From JAGXSE01 sp040757295 (GTDB taxonomy: Bacteria > Bacillota > PH28-bin88), in the NCBI GenBank assembly GCA_040757295.1, contig JBFLXH010000002.1, positions 62,001 through 126,000 on the forward strand: a stretch of 64,000 nucleotides of DNA, read 5' to 3'. A model generated the notes under the pieces. That model was not told the DNA's origin and did no database searches. It saw only the letters and a program-made list of their open reading frames with translations. Every line of letters starts with the position of its first letter. Within the stretch, counting starts at the first letter, position 1. The position numbers and the translations under genes were made by a program. Positions 8,934 through 17,140 of the stretch are shown here, piece after piece.

Positions 8934-9169
8934 TCTTTCTACCTGCTAACCCTGCTTTCCTGCCTGATAATTGGTAAGGAGGAAATTTTTTTTGGATCAA
9001 TGCTCTGTATATTTGATGTGGCAAAGCGGCGGGATTAGGGTTAAAATTAGGACAAAGTGCATGCAGGAGGGAAAACATTAGCCAGGGCTGTGGTTGAAAC
9101 GGATAAGGGAAATATAGCCTGGGTAGAAGCTTAAATAAAAATGGGCGTTGTATTTGGAAGGAGAAGGGT

Positions 9170-9885
9170 ATGAAAAAGACCGCAGTATCAATATTACTGG
9201 TGTTCCTCATGTTAGGCGCAACTCTTTTAGCAGCTTGGAAAATAAGCAATTCCAGGTCTTTTCAATTTTTTGGAGGTATTGTTCAAAAGGTCGAAACAAA
9301 AGAAAAAGTAGTTGCATTAACCTTTGATGATGGGCCGACAAAGAAAACCGAAGAAATCCTGGAAATCCTTGAAGGGTTAAATGTTAAGGCTACTTTTTTT
9401 GTGACAGGCCGAGAACTAAACCAAAACCTGGAAGAAGGAAAAAAATAGTCCTAGCCGGACATGAGCTTGGAAACCATACCTATTCGCATAAACGAATGGT
9501 GTTAAAATCACCTTCATTTATCAAAAAAGAAATTGATCAAACGAACCAGTTAATAAGAGAAACAGGATATCAAGGCGAAATTCACTTCAGGCCCCCCAAC
9601 GGGAAAAAGCTTCTGTTACTGCCCTATTTTCTAAAACTCAATAACCAGAAAACAATAATGTGGAATATTGAACCGGATTCATATCCAGAAATTGCGTTCA
9701 GTTCGAAAAGAATTGTTAACCATGTCATTGAAAATGTAAAGCCAGGTGCGATAATTCTCCTTCATCTAATGTATGAAAATAGGCGGGAATCTTTGAATTC
9801 GATCGAAGGAATAGTAACTGCTTTAAGGAATGAAGGGTATACCTTCAAAACAGTTTCAGAACTGCTACTCTATCATAGTAAATAG
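9170..9885 (+). pseudogene. Polysaccharide deacetylase, interrupted by a frameshift in an A7 run
   Basis: NodB-type deacetylases remove acetyl groups from peptidoglycan or other N-acetylglucosamine polymers outside the cell. Codons 1-92 give an N-terminal membrane anchor (MKKTAVSILLVFLMLGATLL) and the first metal motif TFDDGP, then a stop at 9446-9448. The continuation lies in another frame: ...LAGHELGNHTYSH (second metal motif HTYSH) and RPPNGK (third motif), ending at 9885. The break falls in seven A at 9439-9445; one extra A would restore a complete protein of about 238 residues. It may be a real mutation, transcriptional slippage or a sequencing error. The start follows AAGGAGAAGGGT. Confidence 0.85.
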
Positions 9886-9968
9886 GGTTTGGAACACAAA
9901 TAAACCAAAGCCAGGTGGTAATGATTGAAACCGGCTTGCCGGCATCAGGTTCTCAGGCATATGAATTT

Positions 9969-10346
9969 CTATCCGTGAATAAGAACGGGCAGGCACCGGG
10001 TACAAACCCATTGCTGCTTGCCTTGTTTTCGGATTTGCAAAAGGGCCCTGTCCTGATCATCACTTCCGCAGCGATGGCAGAAGGCGTCTGCGGGGTTGTG
10101 GGCAATTTCCCGTTGTCGCTGTTCCACAGCTTCCGGGCTAAACTCTGCTGCTTCCCGTTCCTCTAAGGTCAGAGCGCCGGTCGGGCAGGCCGAAAGACAA
10201 ACCCCCATTCCATCACAGAGTTCATCACTAATTACCCTGGCCTTTCCATTTACAATTTCGATAGCCGATTCGGCGCAAGGGCTGACACATAGACCGCACC
10301 CATCGCAGAGGTCCTCGTTAATGTTTATAATTTTTCTTTTTGCCAC
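9969..10346 (-). CDS. Ferredoxin-like 4Fe-4S protein with a zinc-ribbon-like tail
   Basis: This 125-residue electron carrier or Fe-S accessory protein starts at GTG 10346. The first cluster motif is complete (CDGCGLCVSPC, about 14-24). In the second (CDGMGVCLSACP, about 44-55) the second Cys is Met, so that site may bind a 3Fe-4S cluster, a labile cluster or none. The tail carries FCHRCG and WVCTRCLP, two CxxC pairs about 25 residues apart that look like a zinc ribbon. It stands alone between the deacetylase and the dispersed repeat. Its redox partner is unknown. Confidence 0.8.
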   Translation of the reverse strand: MAKRKIININEDLCDGCGLCVSPCAESAIEIVNGKARVISDELCDGMGVCLSACPTGALTLEEREAAEFSPEAVEQRQREIAHNPADAFCHRCGSDDQDRALLQIRKQGKQQWVCTRCLPVLIHG

Positions 10347-10369
10347 TTTCTATTTCCCCCATTCAAGTC

Positions 10370-10572
10370 TTTATCACAGATGGCTACCCGCTCTAATACC
10401 CCCGCATTCGCCTAGCGGCGAAGCGGCGGCAAAAGAGCGGCTACGCCACTGCATTAACTGGCCCCCTATGGGATTAACCAGTTCTAAGCTCCGGTAAACC
10501 GGAGCCAAGAACTGGTCGAATCTAAGCTTCAGCAGGGGAAAAACCCCCACTGAAGCCAAGACCCAGTTGAAG
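10370..10572 (+). repeat. Dispersed structured repeat, copy 1
   Basis: This copy begins TTTATCACAGATGGCTACC and ends ACCCAGTTGAA. It contains an outer hairpin (TGGCTACCCGCTCT against AGAGCGGCTACGCCA), a middle hairpin (CCAGTTCT...AGAACTGG, enclosing CTCCGG/CCGGAG) and a final hairpin (CTTCAG.GGGG/CCCC.CTGAAG). Related copies lie at 18901-19035 (minus) and 63131-63373 (plus). The gene-free stretch 10347-10790 holds little else apart from a TATAAT at 10763-10768. Confidence 0.85.
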
Positions 10573-10790
10573 GTAATTTTAACCTATTGTTATGCTAGTG
10601 TCAAACTTCTGCTGCTAATGTTTTCTCTGCCAAACATGACAACAGGATATTCTGGCAATAGTATGGTATGAGGCCGGGGTGATAATGCGGACAGAAAGGA
10701 TTTGCATTAGTTATCCAGATCTATCGCGGTGGGTAAAGGAGTTAAGTCTCGTTTGTAGAATGTATAATAATAATTAGGGAGGTGGCGGTT

Positions 10791-11096
10791 GTGGTTTTTA
10801 ACAGCAAGCTTCAGGATCCTTTTGTAGATGCCCTTTTTGATGCAATTCTCTTGCTGCAGGACCGGGAGGAATGCTATCGCTTTTTCGAAGACCTTTGCAC
10901 TATTAGTGAGATTAAGGCCCTTGCCCAGCGCCTTGAAGTAGCCAAGATGCTGGAAAAAAACTATACTTACGGCACCATCGCAGAGGAAACTGGAGCCAGT
11001 ACCGCCACCATTAGCAGGGTTAAGCGGGCCCTTTTCTACGGTGCGGATGGTTACCGCTTGATTTTACGCCGTCTTCCTAGTCATCAGGAACCATAG
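10791..11096 (+). CDS. TrpR/YerC-YecD-family regulator, likely HisR-type
   Basis: This is a 101-residue DNA-binding protein of the TrpR-like YerC/YecD family. The family signature is visible in LCTISEIKALAQRLEVAKML followed by the HTH (TYGTIAEETGASTATISRVKRAL). I chose GTG 10791, 8 nt after AGGGAGG; an in-frame GTG at 10782 lies inside that site. A TATAAT at 10763-10768 gives a possible -10. It sits directly before the histidine operon, separated by a terminator and a promoter. Members of this family have been predicted to repress histidine genes in Firmicutes, so a his-regulatory role is likely but inferred. Confidence 0.85.
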   Translation: MVFNSKLQDPFVDALFDAILLLQDREECYRFFEDLCTISEIKALAQRLEVAKMLEKNYTYGTIAEETGASTATISRVKRALFYGADGYRLILRRLPSHQEP

Positions 11097-11106
11097 GATT
11101 ATGCCC

Positions 11107-11128
11107 AAACCCCTGCGGGGGGTTTTTC
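11107..11128 (+). terminator. Rho-independent terminator after the TrpR-like gene
   Basis: AACCCC and GGGGTT form a stem around a short GC loop, followed by TTTTTCTC. It lies 11 nt after the stop codon, so the regulator and hisZ are probably separate transcripts. Confidence 0.8.
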
Positions 11129-11148
11129 TCTTTTGACAAAAAATTTCA

Positions 11149-11195
11149 TTGACGGGGTTTCTGATCCGGTGTTATTATTACGTTAATACGTTATC
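11149..11195 (+). promoter_or_regulatory. Promoter of the histidine operon with a possible operator
   Basis: TTGACG at 11149-11154 and TTATTA at 11172-11177 are separated by 17 nt. Just downstream ACGTTA occurs twice (11180-11185 and 11188-11193), in TTACGTTAATACGTTATC. This repeat at the expected transcription start is a candidate site for the adjacent TrpR-like regulator (inference). Confidence 0.55.
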
Positions 11196-11221
11196 AAGTT
11201 AAAGGAATTGGAGAGACGGGC

Positions 11222-12403
11222 ATGGCTAAGTTAATGGCCTGGCGGGTGCCGGAAGGAGTAAAGGACTGGCTGCCGGGGGAGGCCTGGAAGAAACGAGAAT
11301 TGGAAAACAGGCTGGCCAAACTGTTCCAGCAGTGGGCTTACCAAGAGGTGGTTACCCCCACAATAGAGTTTTACCATACCTTTCAAAGTGTGGAAACCAT
11401 GCTGGAAGACGATATGGTTTATAAGTTTATTGACAGGCAGGGTCCTGTGCTGGCTTTGCGGCCTGATATGACCACCCCCATTGCCCGGTTGACTGTTTCC
11501 CGTTTATTAAAGGGACAGGACGCTCCCCTCAGGCTTTTTTACATTGCAAATGTATTCCGCTACGAATCCGGTCAGGCTGGCCGTCAGCGGGAATTTTACC
11601 AGGCCGGGGTTGAATTGGTGGGGGCAAAGGGGCCGTGGGCGGATGCTGAAGTAATTGCCTTAGCCATTGAAGCCCTGCGCTCTGCAGGATTGGAGGATTT
11701 TCGCCTGGGCATAGGTCAAATATCAGTTACGAAACGCTTGCTGGCAGAGTTAGACCTACCTCCCGGTGAAATCCAAATGCTGAAACAGGCTATGAGCAAA
11801 AAAGACCTGGTTAAACTTGAGAAAATTTTAGAAAAGGCTGAACTGTCGCCAGGGCAGCGAGAGCTCATTATGGGGGTATATAACCTGCACGGGGGAAATT
11901 CGGTTTTGCAGAAAGTTTTTAAGTTGATCAAGGATGAAGAAGCTAGGCTTGATTTAGAAAACCTGGCAGAAGTATGGGAAGCCTTACAAGCCTACAATGT
12001 GGCGGATCAAGTCTTTTTTGACCTAGGATTGCTCAGAGATTTTGAATACTATACTGGGGTTGTTTTTGAAGGTTATGCGCCTGGCCTTGGTTTTCCTGTT
12101 TGCGGCGGGGGCCGGTATGATAATTTGTTGGAAAGGTTCGGCTGTTCCTGTCCGGCCACCGGATTTGCCCTCGGAATTGAGCGAGTTATGATGGCAAACC
12201 CGATGGCAAGGGTTGCGGTTGCCTCTCCACCAGACTATCTGGTTGCTGGGGCCAACCATGCTAAGGTACTGCAGACGGCGGCCCAGCTGCGCCAGGCCGG
12301 AGCCAAAGTAGAGGTGGAATTAAGCGGTCGGTTAGGACCGGAATTATCTGCTTATGCCAGGTCCAAAGGTATCAAAGAGGTCATTGCTATAGGAGAGGAT
12401 TAG
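11222..12403 (+). CDS. hisZ: ATP phosphoribosyltransferase regulatory subunit
   Basis: HisZ is a histidyl-tRNA synthetase paralogue that forms a complex with short HisG and activates the first step of histidine synthesis. The 393 residues show class II synthetase-like segments: the N-terminal GVKDWLPGEAWKKRELE, motif 2-like FRYESGQAGRQREFYQAGVE, and CGGGRYDNLL with GFALGIERV. The start ATG follows GGAGAGACGGGC. It is the first gene of the operon and abuts hisG without a gap. The pairing with a 225-residue HisG identifies it as HisZ and not a real HisRS. Confidence 0.94.
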   Translation: MAKLMAWRVPEGVKDWLPGEAWKKRELENRLAKLFQQWAYQEVVTPTIEFYHTFQSVETMLEDDMVYKFIDRQGPVLALRPDMTTPIARLTVSRLLKGQDAPLRLFYIANVFRYESGQAGRQREFYQAGVELVGAKGPWADAEVIALAIEALRSAGLEDFRLGIGQISVTKRLLAELDLPPGEIQMLKQAMSKKDLVKLEKILEKAELSPGQRELIMGVYNLHGGNSVLQKVFKLIKDEEARLDLENLAEVWEALQAYNVADQVFFDLGLLRDFEYYTGVVFEGYAPGLGFPVCGGGRYDNLLERFGCSCPATGFALGIERVMMANPMARVAVASPPDYLVAGANHAKVLQTAAQLRQAGAKVEVELSGRLGPELSAYARSKGIKEVIAIGED

Positions 12404-13081
12404 ATGCAAAAAGAAGTGACCATAGCCTTGCCGAAGGGAAAGCTGGGCGACGAGGCCTTAGAACTCCTGGGAAAGGCCGGCCTTCCGGTAGAAGATGTCC
12501 AAACGGAATCCCGCCAGCTATTATTCCAATTTCCCCGGGAGCAAATTCGCTATATTATTTGCCGCCCGACGGATATCCCCATATATGTTGATTACGGTGC
12601 AGCGGATTTAGGTATAGTTGGGAAAGATACTGTGGTTGAAGCTGGGGCAGAGGTTTTCGAATTGGTAGATTTAAAATTTGGCCGCTGCCGTTTTGTGGCT
12701 GCGGTGCCGAAGCAGGCAGCCGAGGAATACCTTAACAGCGGTCAAGGCTTTTCCTATTTCGATCGGGTACGGGTAGCCACCAAGTTTCCCCGGGTTGCCC
12801 GGGAGTATTTTGCCAGCAAGGGGATGCAGGTAGAAGTTGTAAAACTGCACGGAAACATTGAACTAGCTCCCCGAGTAGGGCTGGCGGAGATGATCGTTGA
12901 CATTGTATCCACTGGCCGCACCCTGGCTGAGAACGACTTGGTGCCCGTAGCGGATATCTTTGAAGCAACTGCCCGGCTGATTGCCAATAGAGTAAGCTAT
13001 CGTATTCACCATCATCGAATGCAGACTATCGTTGAACATTTGCGATTGGCAGTGGGGAATGGAGGGGAACGGCAATGTTAA
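12404..13081 (+). CDS. hisG: ATP phosphoribosyltransferase, short form
   Basis: This enzyme condenses ATP and PRPP to phosphoribosyl-ATP, the committed step of histidine synthesis. At 225 residues it lacks the C-terminal regulatory ACT-like domain of long HisG, which fits the presence of HisZ. The N-terminal IALPKGKLGDEALELL, the GIVGKDTV segment and the PRPP-binding region EMIVDIVSTGRTL are visible. Its stop overlaps the hisD start (ATGTTA at 13075), implying translational coupling. Confidence 0.96.
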   Translation: MQKEVTIALPKGKLGDEALELLGKAGLPVEDVQTESRQLLFQFPREQIRYIICRPTDIPIYVDYGAADLGIVGKDTVVEAGAEVFELVDLKFGRCRFVAAVPKQAAEEYLNSGQGFSYFDRVRVATKFPRVAREYFASKGMQVEVVKLHGNIELAPRVGLAEMIVDIVSTGRTLAENDLVPVADIFEATARLIANRVSYRIHHHRMQTIVEHLRLAVGNGGERQC

Positions 13082-14406
13082 GACTTCTGAGCAGCAAGCA
13101 CCCTGTGGTTTGTGAACTCTTAAATAAGAAGCTGCAGATATTGCGGGAGGTGGAAGACGTTGTAAGCCAAGTGCTGGCAGCTGTAAAAAACTCCGGTGAT
13201 GCAGCTTTATTTCAATATACCTTGGAGTTTGACGGCGTAGGGCTTAACCGGGACAATCTCCGGGTAAGCCAAGAGGAGATCAAGGAGGCCTATCAAAAGG
13301 TTGAACCTGATTTCCTCACTTCATTAAATTCCGCTAAAGAAAATATTATTGCTTACCATCGCCGCCAGTCTCAAAACAATTGGCTGCAGCCCGATGCAGC
13401 GGGCAACATTGTCGGCCTTTTCTACCGGCCTTTACGCCGGGTTGGTATTTATGTGCCAGGCGGGACAGCTGCATACCCCTCTTCCGTATTGATGAACGCC
13501 CTACCCGCTGCGGTAGCAGGGGTGCCGGAAATTGTAATGGTTACACCGCCCCAAAAGGACAGCACAGTTAACCCTTATGTATTGGTAGCTGCAGACCTGG
13601 CCGGGGTGACTGAGATTTATAAAGTAGGTGGGGCCCAGGCTATTGGCGCCCTTGCCTATGGCACGGAGCTGGTGCAAAAAGCAGATAAGATCGTTGGCCC
13701 TGGGAACATCTATGTAACAGCGGCCAAGAAAATGGTTTTTGGCGATGTGGATATTGATATGCTGGCTGGACCGAGCGAAATCATGATTTTAGCTGATGAT
13801 ACAGCCAATCCGGCATGGCTGGCTGCTGACCTTTTGTCGCAGGCAGAACATGACCCGCTGGCTTCTTCTATTTTATGTACACCGGATGCGAATCTGGCGC
13901 AAAAAGTACAACAAGAGGTATCCCGCCAGTTGACCCTTTTGCCCCGCCAACAGATTGCCAGGGCTTCTCTGGAGCAAAACGGTGGGATCATTATTACTGC
14001 TGACCTGGCGGAAGCTATGGATTTGGCCAATAAATTCGCCCCGGAACATCTGGAACTGGCCTTGGCTGAACCCTGGGAGTGGTTGGGCAAAGTGCAGAAC
14101 GCCGGAACGGTATTCTTGGGCCATTATACCCCTGAACCCGTAGGAGACTATTATGCTGGCACCAACCACGTTCTTCCCACAGGCGGTACCTCCAGGTTTT
14201 TTTCTCCTTTGGGGGTAGAAACCTTTATGAAGCGAATGAGCCTGGTTTCCTACACCAAGGAGGGCCTAGAAGCAGCTCTCCCTCACATTAAATGTCTGGC
14301 CCGGGTGGAAGGTTTAGAAGCCCATGCCAATGCGGTGAAGGTCCGTTTCAAGCAGCTCAATTCCCGGCTAGCAAGGGAGGAATGGAATTGTCTAGGTCGG
14401 CATTAA
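13075..14406 (+). CDS. hisD: Histidinol dehydrogenase
   Basis: HisD oxidises L-histidinol to L-histidine in two NAD-dependent steps using a zinc ion. The 443 residues include GLFYRPLRRVGIYVPGG, the NAD-binding VGPGNIYVTAAKK region, the zinc-binding Gln/His in LSQAEHDPLA, and FAPEHLELAL. Length is normal. It overlaps hisG by 7 nt, and hisB starts within its last codons. Confidence 0.96.
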   Translation: MLRLLSSKHPVVCELLNKKLQILREVEDVVSQVLAAVKNSGDAALFQYTLEFDGVGLNRDNLRVSQEEIKEAYQKVEPDFLTSLNSAKENIIAYHRRQSQNNWLQPDAAGNIVGLFYRPLRRVGIYVPGGTAAYPSSVLMNALPAAVAGVPEIVMVTPPQKDSTVNPYVLVAADLAGVTEIYKVGGAQAIGALAYGTELVQKADKIVGPGNIYVTAAKKMVFGDVDIDMLAGPSEIMILADDTANPAWLAADLLSQAEHDPLASSILCTPDANLAQKVQQEVSRQLTLLPRQQIARASLEQNGGIIITADLAEAMDLANKFAPEHLELALAEPWEWLGKVQNAGTVFLGHYTPEPVGDYYAGTNHVLPTGGTSRFFSPLGVETFMKRMSLVSYTKEGLEAALPHIKCLARVEGLEAHANAVKVRFKQLNSRLAREEWNCLGRH

Positions 14407-14981
14407 TTAAGCGGGCAACCCGGGAAACCGAAGTCGCGGTTCGGCTTCTCCTGGAGGGAACAGGAAATTCCAGCATTAAAACTGGCATTGGGTTTTTTGA
14501 TCATATGTTGTCTCTTTTTGCCCGCCACGGCTTATTCGATCTAGATGTGGAGGCAAGAGGGGATCTGGAAGTTGATGGTCATCACACGGTAGAGGATGTT
14601 GGTCTTTGTCTTGGCCAAGCCATCAAAGATTGTCTGGGGGACCGGTCAGGGATTCGCCGTTACGGCCATGCCCTTATTCCCATGGATGAGGCTTTGGTCC
14701 AGGTGGTAGTTGATCTCAGTGGACGTCCCTATTTGGTTTGGCCGGCTGAAGCTTTTCCCTTGTCCCAGGTTGGGAGCTTTGCAACTGAGCTGGTGGAAGA
14801 ATTTATGCGGGCTGTTGTTAACCAGGGCGGGCTGACCCTGCATGTCAGGATTTTGGCCGGACGCAATACGCATCACATGGTGGAAACAGTGTTTAAAGCT
14901 TTGGGACGGGCTTTGCGGGAAGCAGTGGAAATAGACCCCCGGGAGGTAGGAGTGCCTTCCTCAAAAGGGGTTTTAGTATAA
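14382..14981 (+). CDS. hisB: Imidazoleglycerol-phosphate dehydratase
   Basis: This manganese enzyme dehydrates imidazole glycerol phosphate to imidazole acetol phosphate. The 199 residues carry both metal-binding repeats: GHHTVEDVG near 65 and HHMVETVFKALGRAL near 165. I place the start at ATG 14382 after GGGAGGA. This overlaps hisD by 25 nt; the frame is open further upstream but that extension has no homology. It is monofunctional, without the histidinol-phosphatase domain seen in enterobacteria. Confidence 0.95.
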   Translation: MELSRSALIKRATRETEVAVRLLLEGTGNSSIKTGIGFFDHMLSLFARHGLFDLDVEARGDLEVDGHHTVEDVGLCLGQAIKDCLGDRSGIRRYGHALIPMDEALVQVVVDLSGRPYLVWPAEAFPLSQVGSFATELVEEFMRAVVNQGGLTLHVRILAGRNTHHMVETVFKALGRALREAVEIDPREVGVPSSKGVLV

Positions 14982-15004
14982 TGGCACACCGGGTGGAGGA
15001 AATT

Positions 15005-15634
15005 ATGATTGCAATTATTGATTATGGTTTAGGTAACCTGCGCAGTGTCGCAAAAGGTCTTGAACAGGTGGGATATCAGTCTTTAGTTACTAATGATCCC
15101 TCCATGGTGATGCAGGCCCAAGGGGTAGTGCTGCCAGGGGTGGGGGCTTTTGCGGCAGCAATGGCCAGTTTGAAACGCACCGGTATGGCTGAAGCTATCT
15201 ACCAGGTGGTAGAAAGAGGGAAGCCCTTTTTGGGGATTTGTTTGGGCCTGCAGCTGCTGTTTCAGGCCAGTGAAGAAAACGGCTGCCACCAGGGCTTGGG
15301 CATCCTGCCAGGTAAGGTCAGGCGGCTGCCGCCTATGCTAAAAGTGCCCCACATGGGCTGGAATTCTATCGAGATGACAGTGGAAAACCATCCCTTATGG
15401 CAGGGTATCCCTCCCTGTACTCCTTTTTATTTTGTGCATTCCTATTATGTTGACCCAGAGGACAAGGGACAAGTCCTGGCTAGGTCAAATTATGGGATAG
15501 ATTTTGTTGTCGCCGCCGGCCGGGGAAATGTGATGGGGGTCCAATTTCACCCGGAGAAAAGTAGCTATCACGGCTTGCAATTGCTAAAAAACTTCGGGGA
15601 GTTGGTAAAAAATGCTGATTATTCCGGCCATTGA
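15005..15634 (+). CDS. hisH: Imidazole glycerol phosphate synthase, glutaminase subunit
   Basis: HisH releases ammonia from glutamine and channels it to HisF. The 209 residues contain the nucleophile Cys in GICLGLQLLF and the His/Glu pair in VQFHPEKS; the N-terminus reads IAIIDYGLGNLRS. ATG 15005 follows GGAGGAAATT and is preferred to the upstream ATG 14981, which adds eight unconserved residues. It overlaps the start of hisA by 23 nt. Confidence 0.95.
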   Translation: MIAIIDYGLGNLRSVAKGLEQVGYQSLVTNDPSMVMQAQGVVLPGVGAFAAAMASLKRTGMAEAIYQVVERGKPFLGICLGLQLLFQASEENGCHQGLGILPGKVRRLPPMLKVPHMGWNSIEMTVENHPLWQGIPPCTPFYFVHSYYVDPEDKGQVLARSNYGIDFVVAAGRGNVMGVQFHPEKSSYHGLQLLKNFGELVKNADYSGH

Positions 15635-16349
15635 CCTCCGGGATGCCAAGTGTGTCCGCTTATACCAGGGAAAGCTGGAGGAAGAAACGGTCTTTTCTGA
15701 CGATCCGGTAGCCGTAGCTTGCAGCTGGGCCGAGATGGGAGCCCCGTTTTTGCACGTCGTTGACTTGGACGGAGCTTTTTGCGGCTATCCCCGAAACCTG
15801 GATATTGTGCGGGAAATAGCCCAGAGTGTCAACATTCCGGTTCAAATGGGGGGAGGGATCCGGACTATGGAAACCGTAGCCCAGGTGCTGGCAACCGGTG
15901 TTAGTAGAGTAATCCTTGGTACAGCAGCCATATCCCAGCAGTCAATGGTTAAGGAAGCCTGCCAGGAATTCGGTTCTCGCATCCTGGTGGGAATTGACAG
16001 CCGGGATGGCCAAGTGGCGGTTGAGGGTTGGGCCGCAACAGTCGATCGGACTGCCCTTGACTTAGCCAGACAGATGGCTGACCTAGGTGTCGAACGGATT
16101 ATATATACGGATATCCGGCGGGATGGAACCTTGGTCGGTCCAAATTTGGAAGCGACAAGAGAACTGGCCCAGGTTTCCGGGTTAAAAGTCATTGCTTCCG
16201 GCGGGATGGCATCGCTGGAAGATGTGGGGAAAATTGTTCAGTTGGAGCAATATGGCGTGGAAGGGGTTATCCTCGGCAAAGCATTATACACCGGAGCTAT
16301 CAGCCTGCCTGACGCCCTGGCGCTAGCAGGCGGTGGGGAGGTGGGCTAG
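15612..16349 (+). CDS. hisA: Phosphoribosylformimino-AICAR-phosphate isomerase
   Basis: HisA isomerises ProFAR to PRFAR by an Amadori rearrangement. The 245-residue beta/alpha barrel has the N-terminal catalytic Asp segment IPAIDLRDAKCVRLYQG, the second-half catalytic region IYTDIRRDGTLVGPN, and the phosphate-binding segments QMGGGIRT and IASGGMAS. It begins inside the hisH 3' end and is followed 2 nt later by hisF. Confidence 0.96.
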   Translation: MLIIPAIDLRDAKCVRLYQGKLEEETVFSDDPVAVACSWAEMGAPFLHVVDLDGAFCGYPRNLDIVREIAQSVNIPVQMGGGIRTMETVAQVLATGVSRVILGTAAISQQSMVKEACQEFGSRILVGIDSRDGQVAVEGWAATVDRTALDLARQMADLGVERIIYTDIRRDGTLVGPNLEATRELAQVSGLKVIASGGMASLEDVGKIVQLEQYGVEGVILGKALYTGAISLPDALALAGGGEVG

Positions 16350-16351
16350 TA

Positions 16352-17140
16352 ATGTTAGCAAAAAGAATCATTCCCTGTTTAGATGTTAATTCCGGTCGAG
16401 TTGTGAAGGGGACAAATTTTGTTAACCTTAGGGATGCCGGGGATCCGGTAGAATTGGCTGCTGCCTACGACAGAATGGGAGCTGATGAGCTGGTATTCCT
16501 GGATATTACCGCTTCGGCAGAAGCCAGGGATATTATGGCGGAAATAGTGGCGAAAACAGCAGAACAGGTCTTTATTCCTTTTACCGTCGGCGGGGGTTTG
16601 CGGTCCCTGGAAGACATCCGCCGGATGTTACAGGCCGGCGCTGATAAAATTTCTCTCAACACAGCTGGCGTAAAAAACCCGGGATTAATCAGGGAGGCAG
16701 CGCAAAAGTTTGGCAGCCAATGCGTTGTGGTAGCTATAGATGCCAGGCAGGTCAGGAAGGGACACTGGGAAGTATATGTGAACGGCGGGCGAACTCCAAC
16801 GGGACTCAATGTCCTTGCTTGGGCTTGTCAAGCAGAGGAGTTGGGAGCCGGGGAAATCCTCCTCACCAGCATGGACAGAGACGGTACGAAAGATGGTTAC
16901 GATCTTGCCCTGACAAGGGCGGTAAGCCGGGTAGTCAATATTCCGGTAATTGCCTCCGGCGGGGTAGGCAGCCTGGAGCACCTTTATGAAGGTCTAACGG
17001 TTGGGGAAGCAGACGCTGTGCTGGCGGCGTCAATTTTTCATTATGGAGAATATACAATTGGTGCAGCCAAAGCCTATTTGGCAGCAAAAGGAGTCGTGGT
17101 GCGCCATGCAGCTAAAGATAGTATCCCAGGAATTAATTAA
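16352..17140 (+). CDS. hisF: Imidazole glycerol phosphate synthase, cyclase subunit
   Basis: HisF uses ammonia from HisH to convert PRFAR to imidazole glycerol phosphate and AICAR. The 262-residue barrel has catalytic Asp in IIPCLDVNSGRVVKG and the second catalytic Asp in LTSMDRDGTKDGYD; phosphate-binding glycines are in VGGGLRS and ASGGVGS. Length is normal. The hisI start lies within its last 35 nt. Confidence 0.96.
   Translation: MLAKRIIPCLDVNSGRVVKGTNFVNLRDAGDPVELAAAYDRMGADELVFLDITASAEARDIMAEIVAKTAEQVFIPFTVGGGLRSLEDIRRMLQAGADKISLNTAGVKNPGLIREAAQKFGSQCVVVAIDARQVRKGHWEVYVNGGRTPTGLNVLAWACQAEELGAGEILLTSMDRDGTKDGYDLALTRAVSRVVNIPVIASGGVGSLEHLYEGLTVGEADAVLAASIFHYGEYTIGAAKAYLAAKGVVVRHAAKDSIPGIN

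Noticed and set aside
9057..9134. A 25-codon frame starting GTG 9057 and ending before the deacetylase gene
   Set aside because: The sequence looks protein-like, but there is no convincing ribosome site and no recognisable family; too little to call a gene.
9915..10166. An 83-codon plus-strand frame
   Set aside because: It lies antisense to the well-supported ferredoxin gene and shows no family features.
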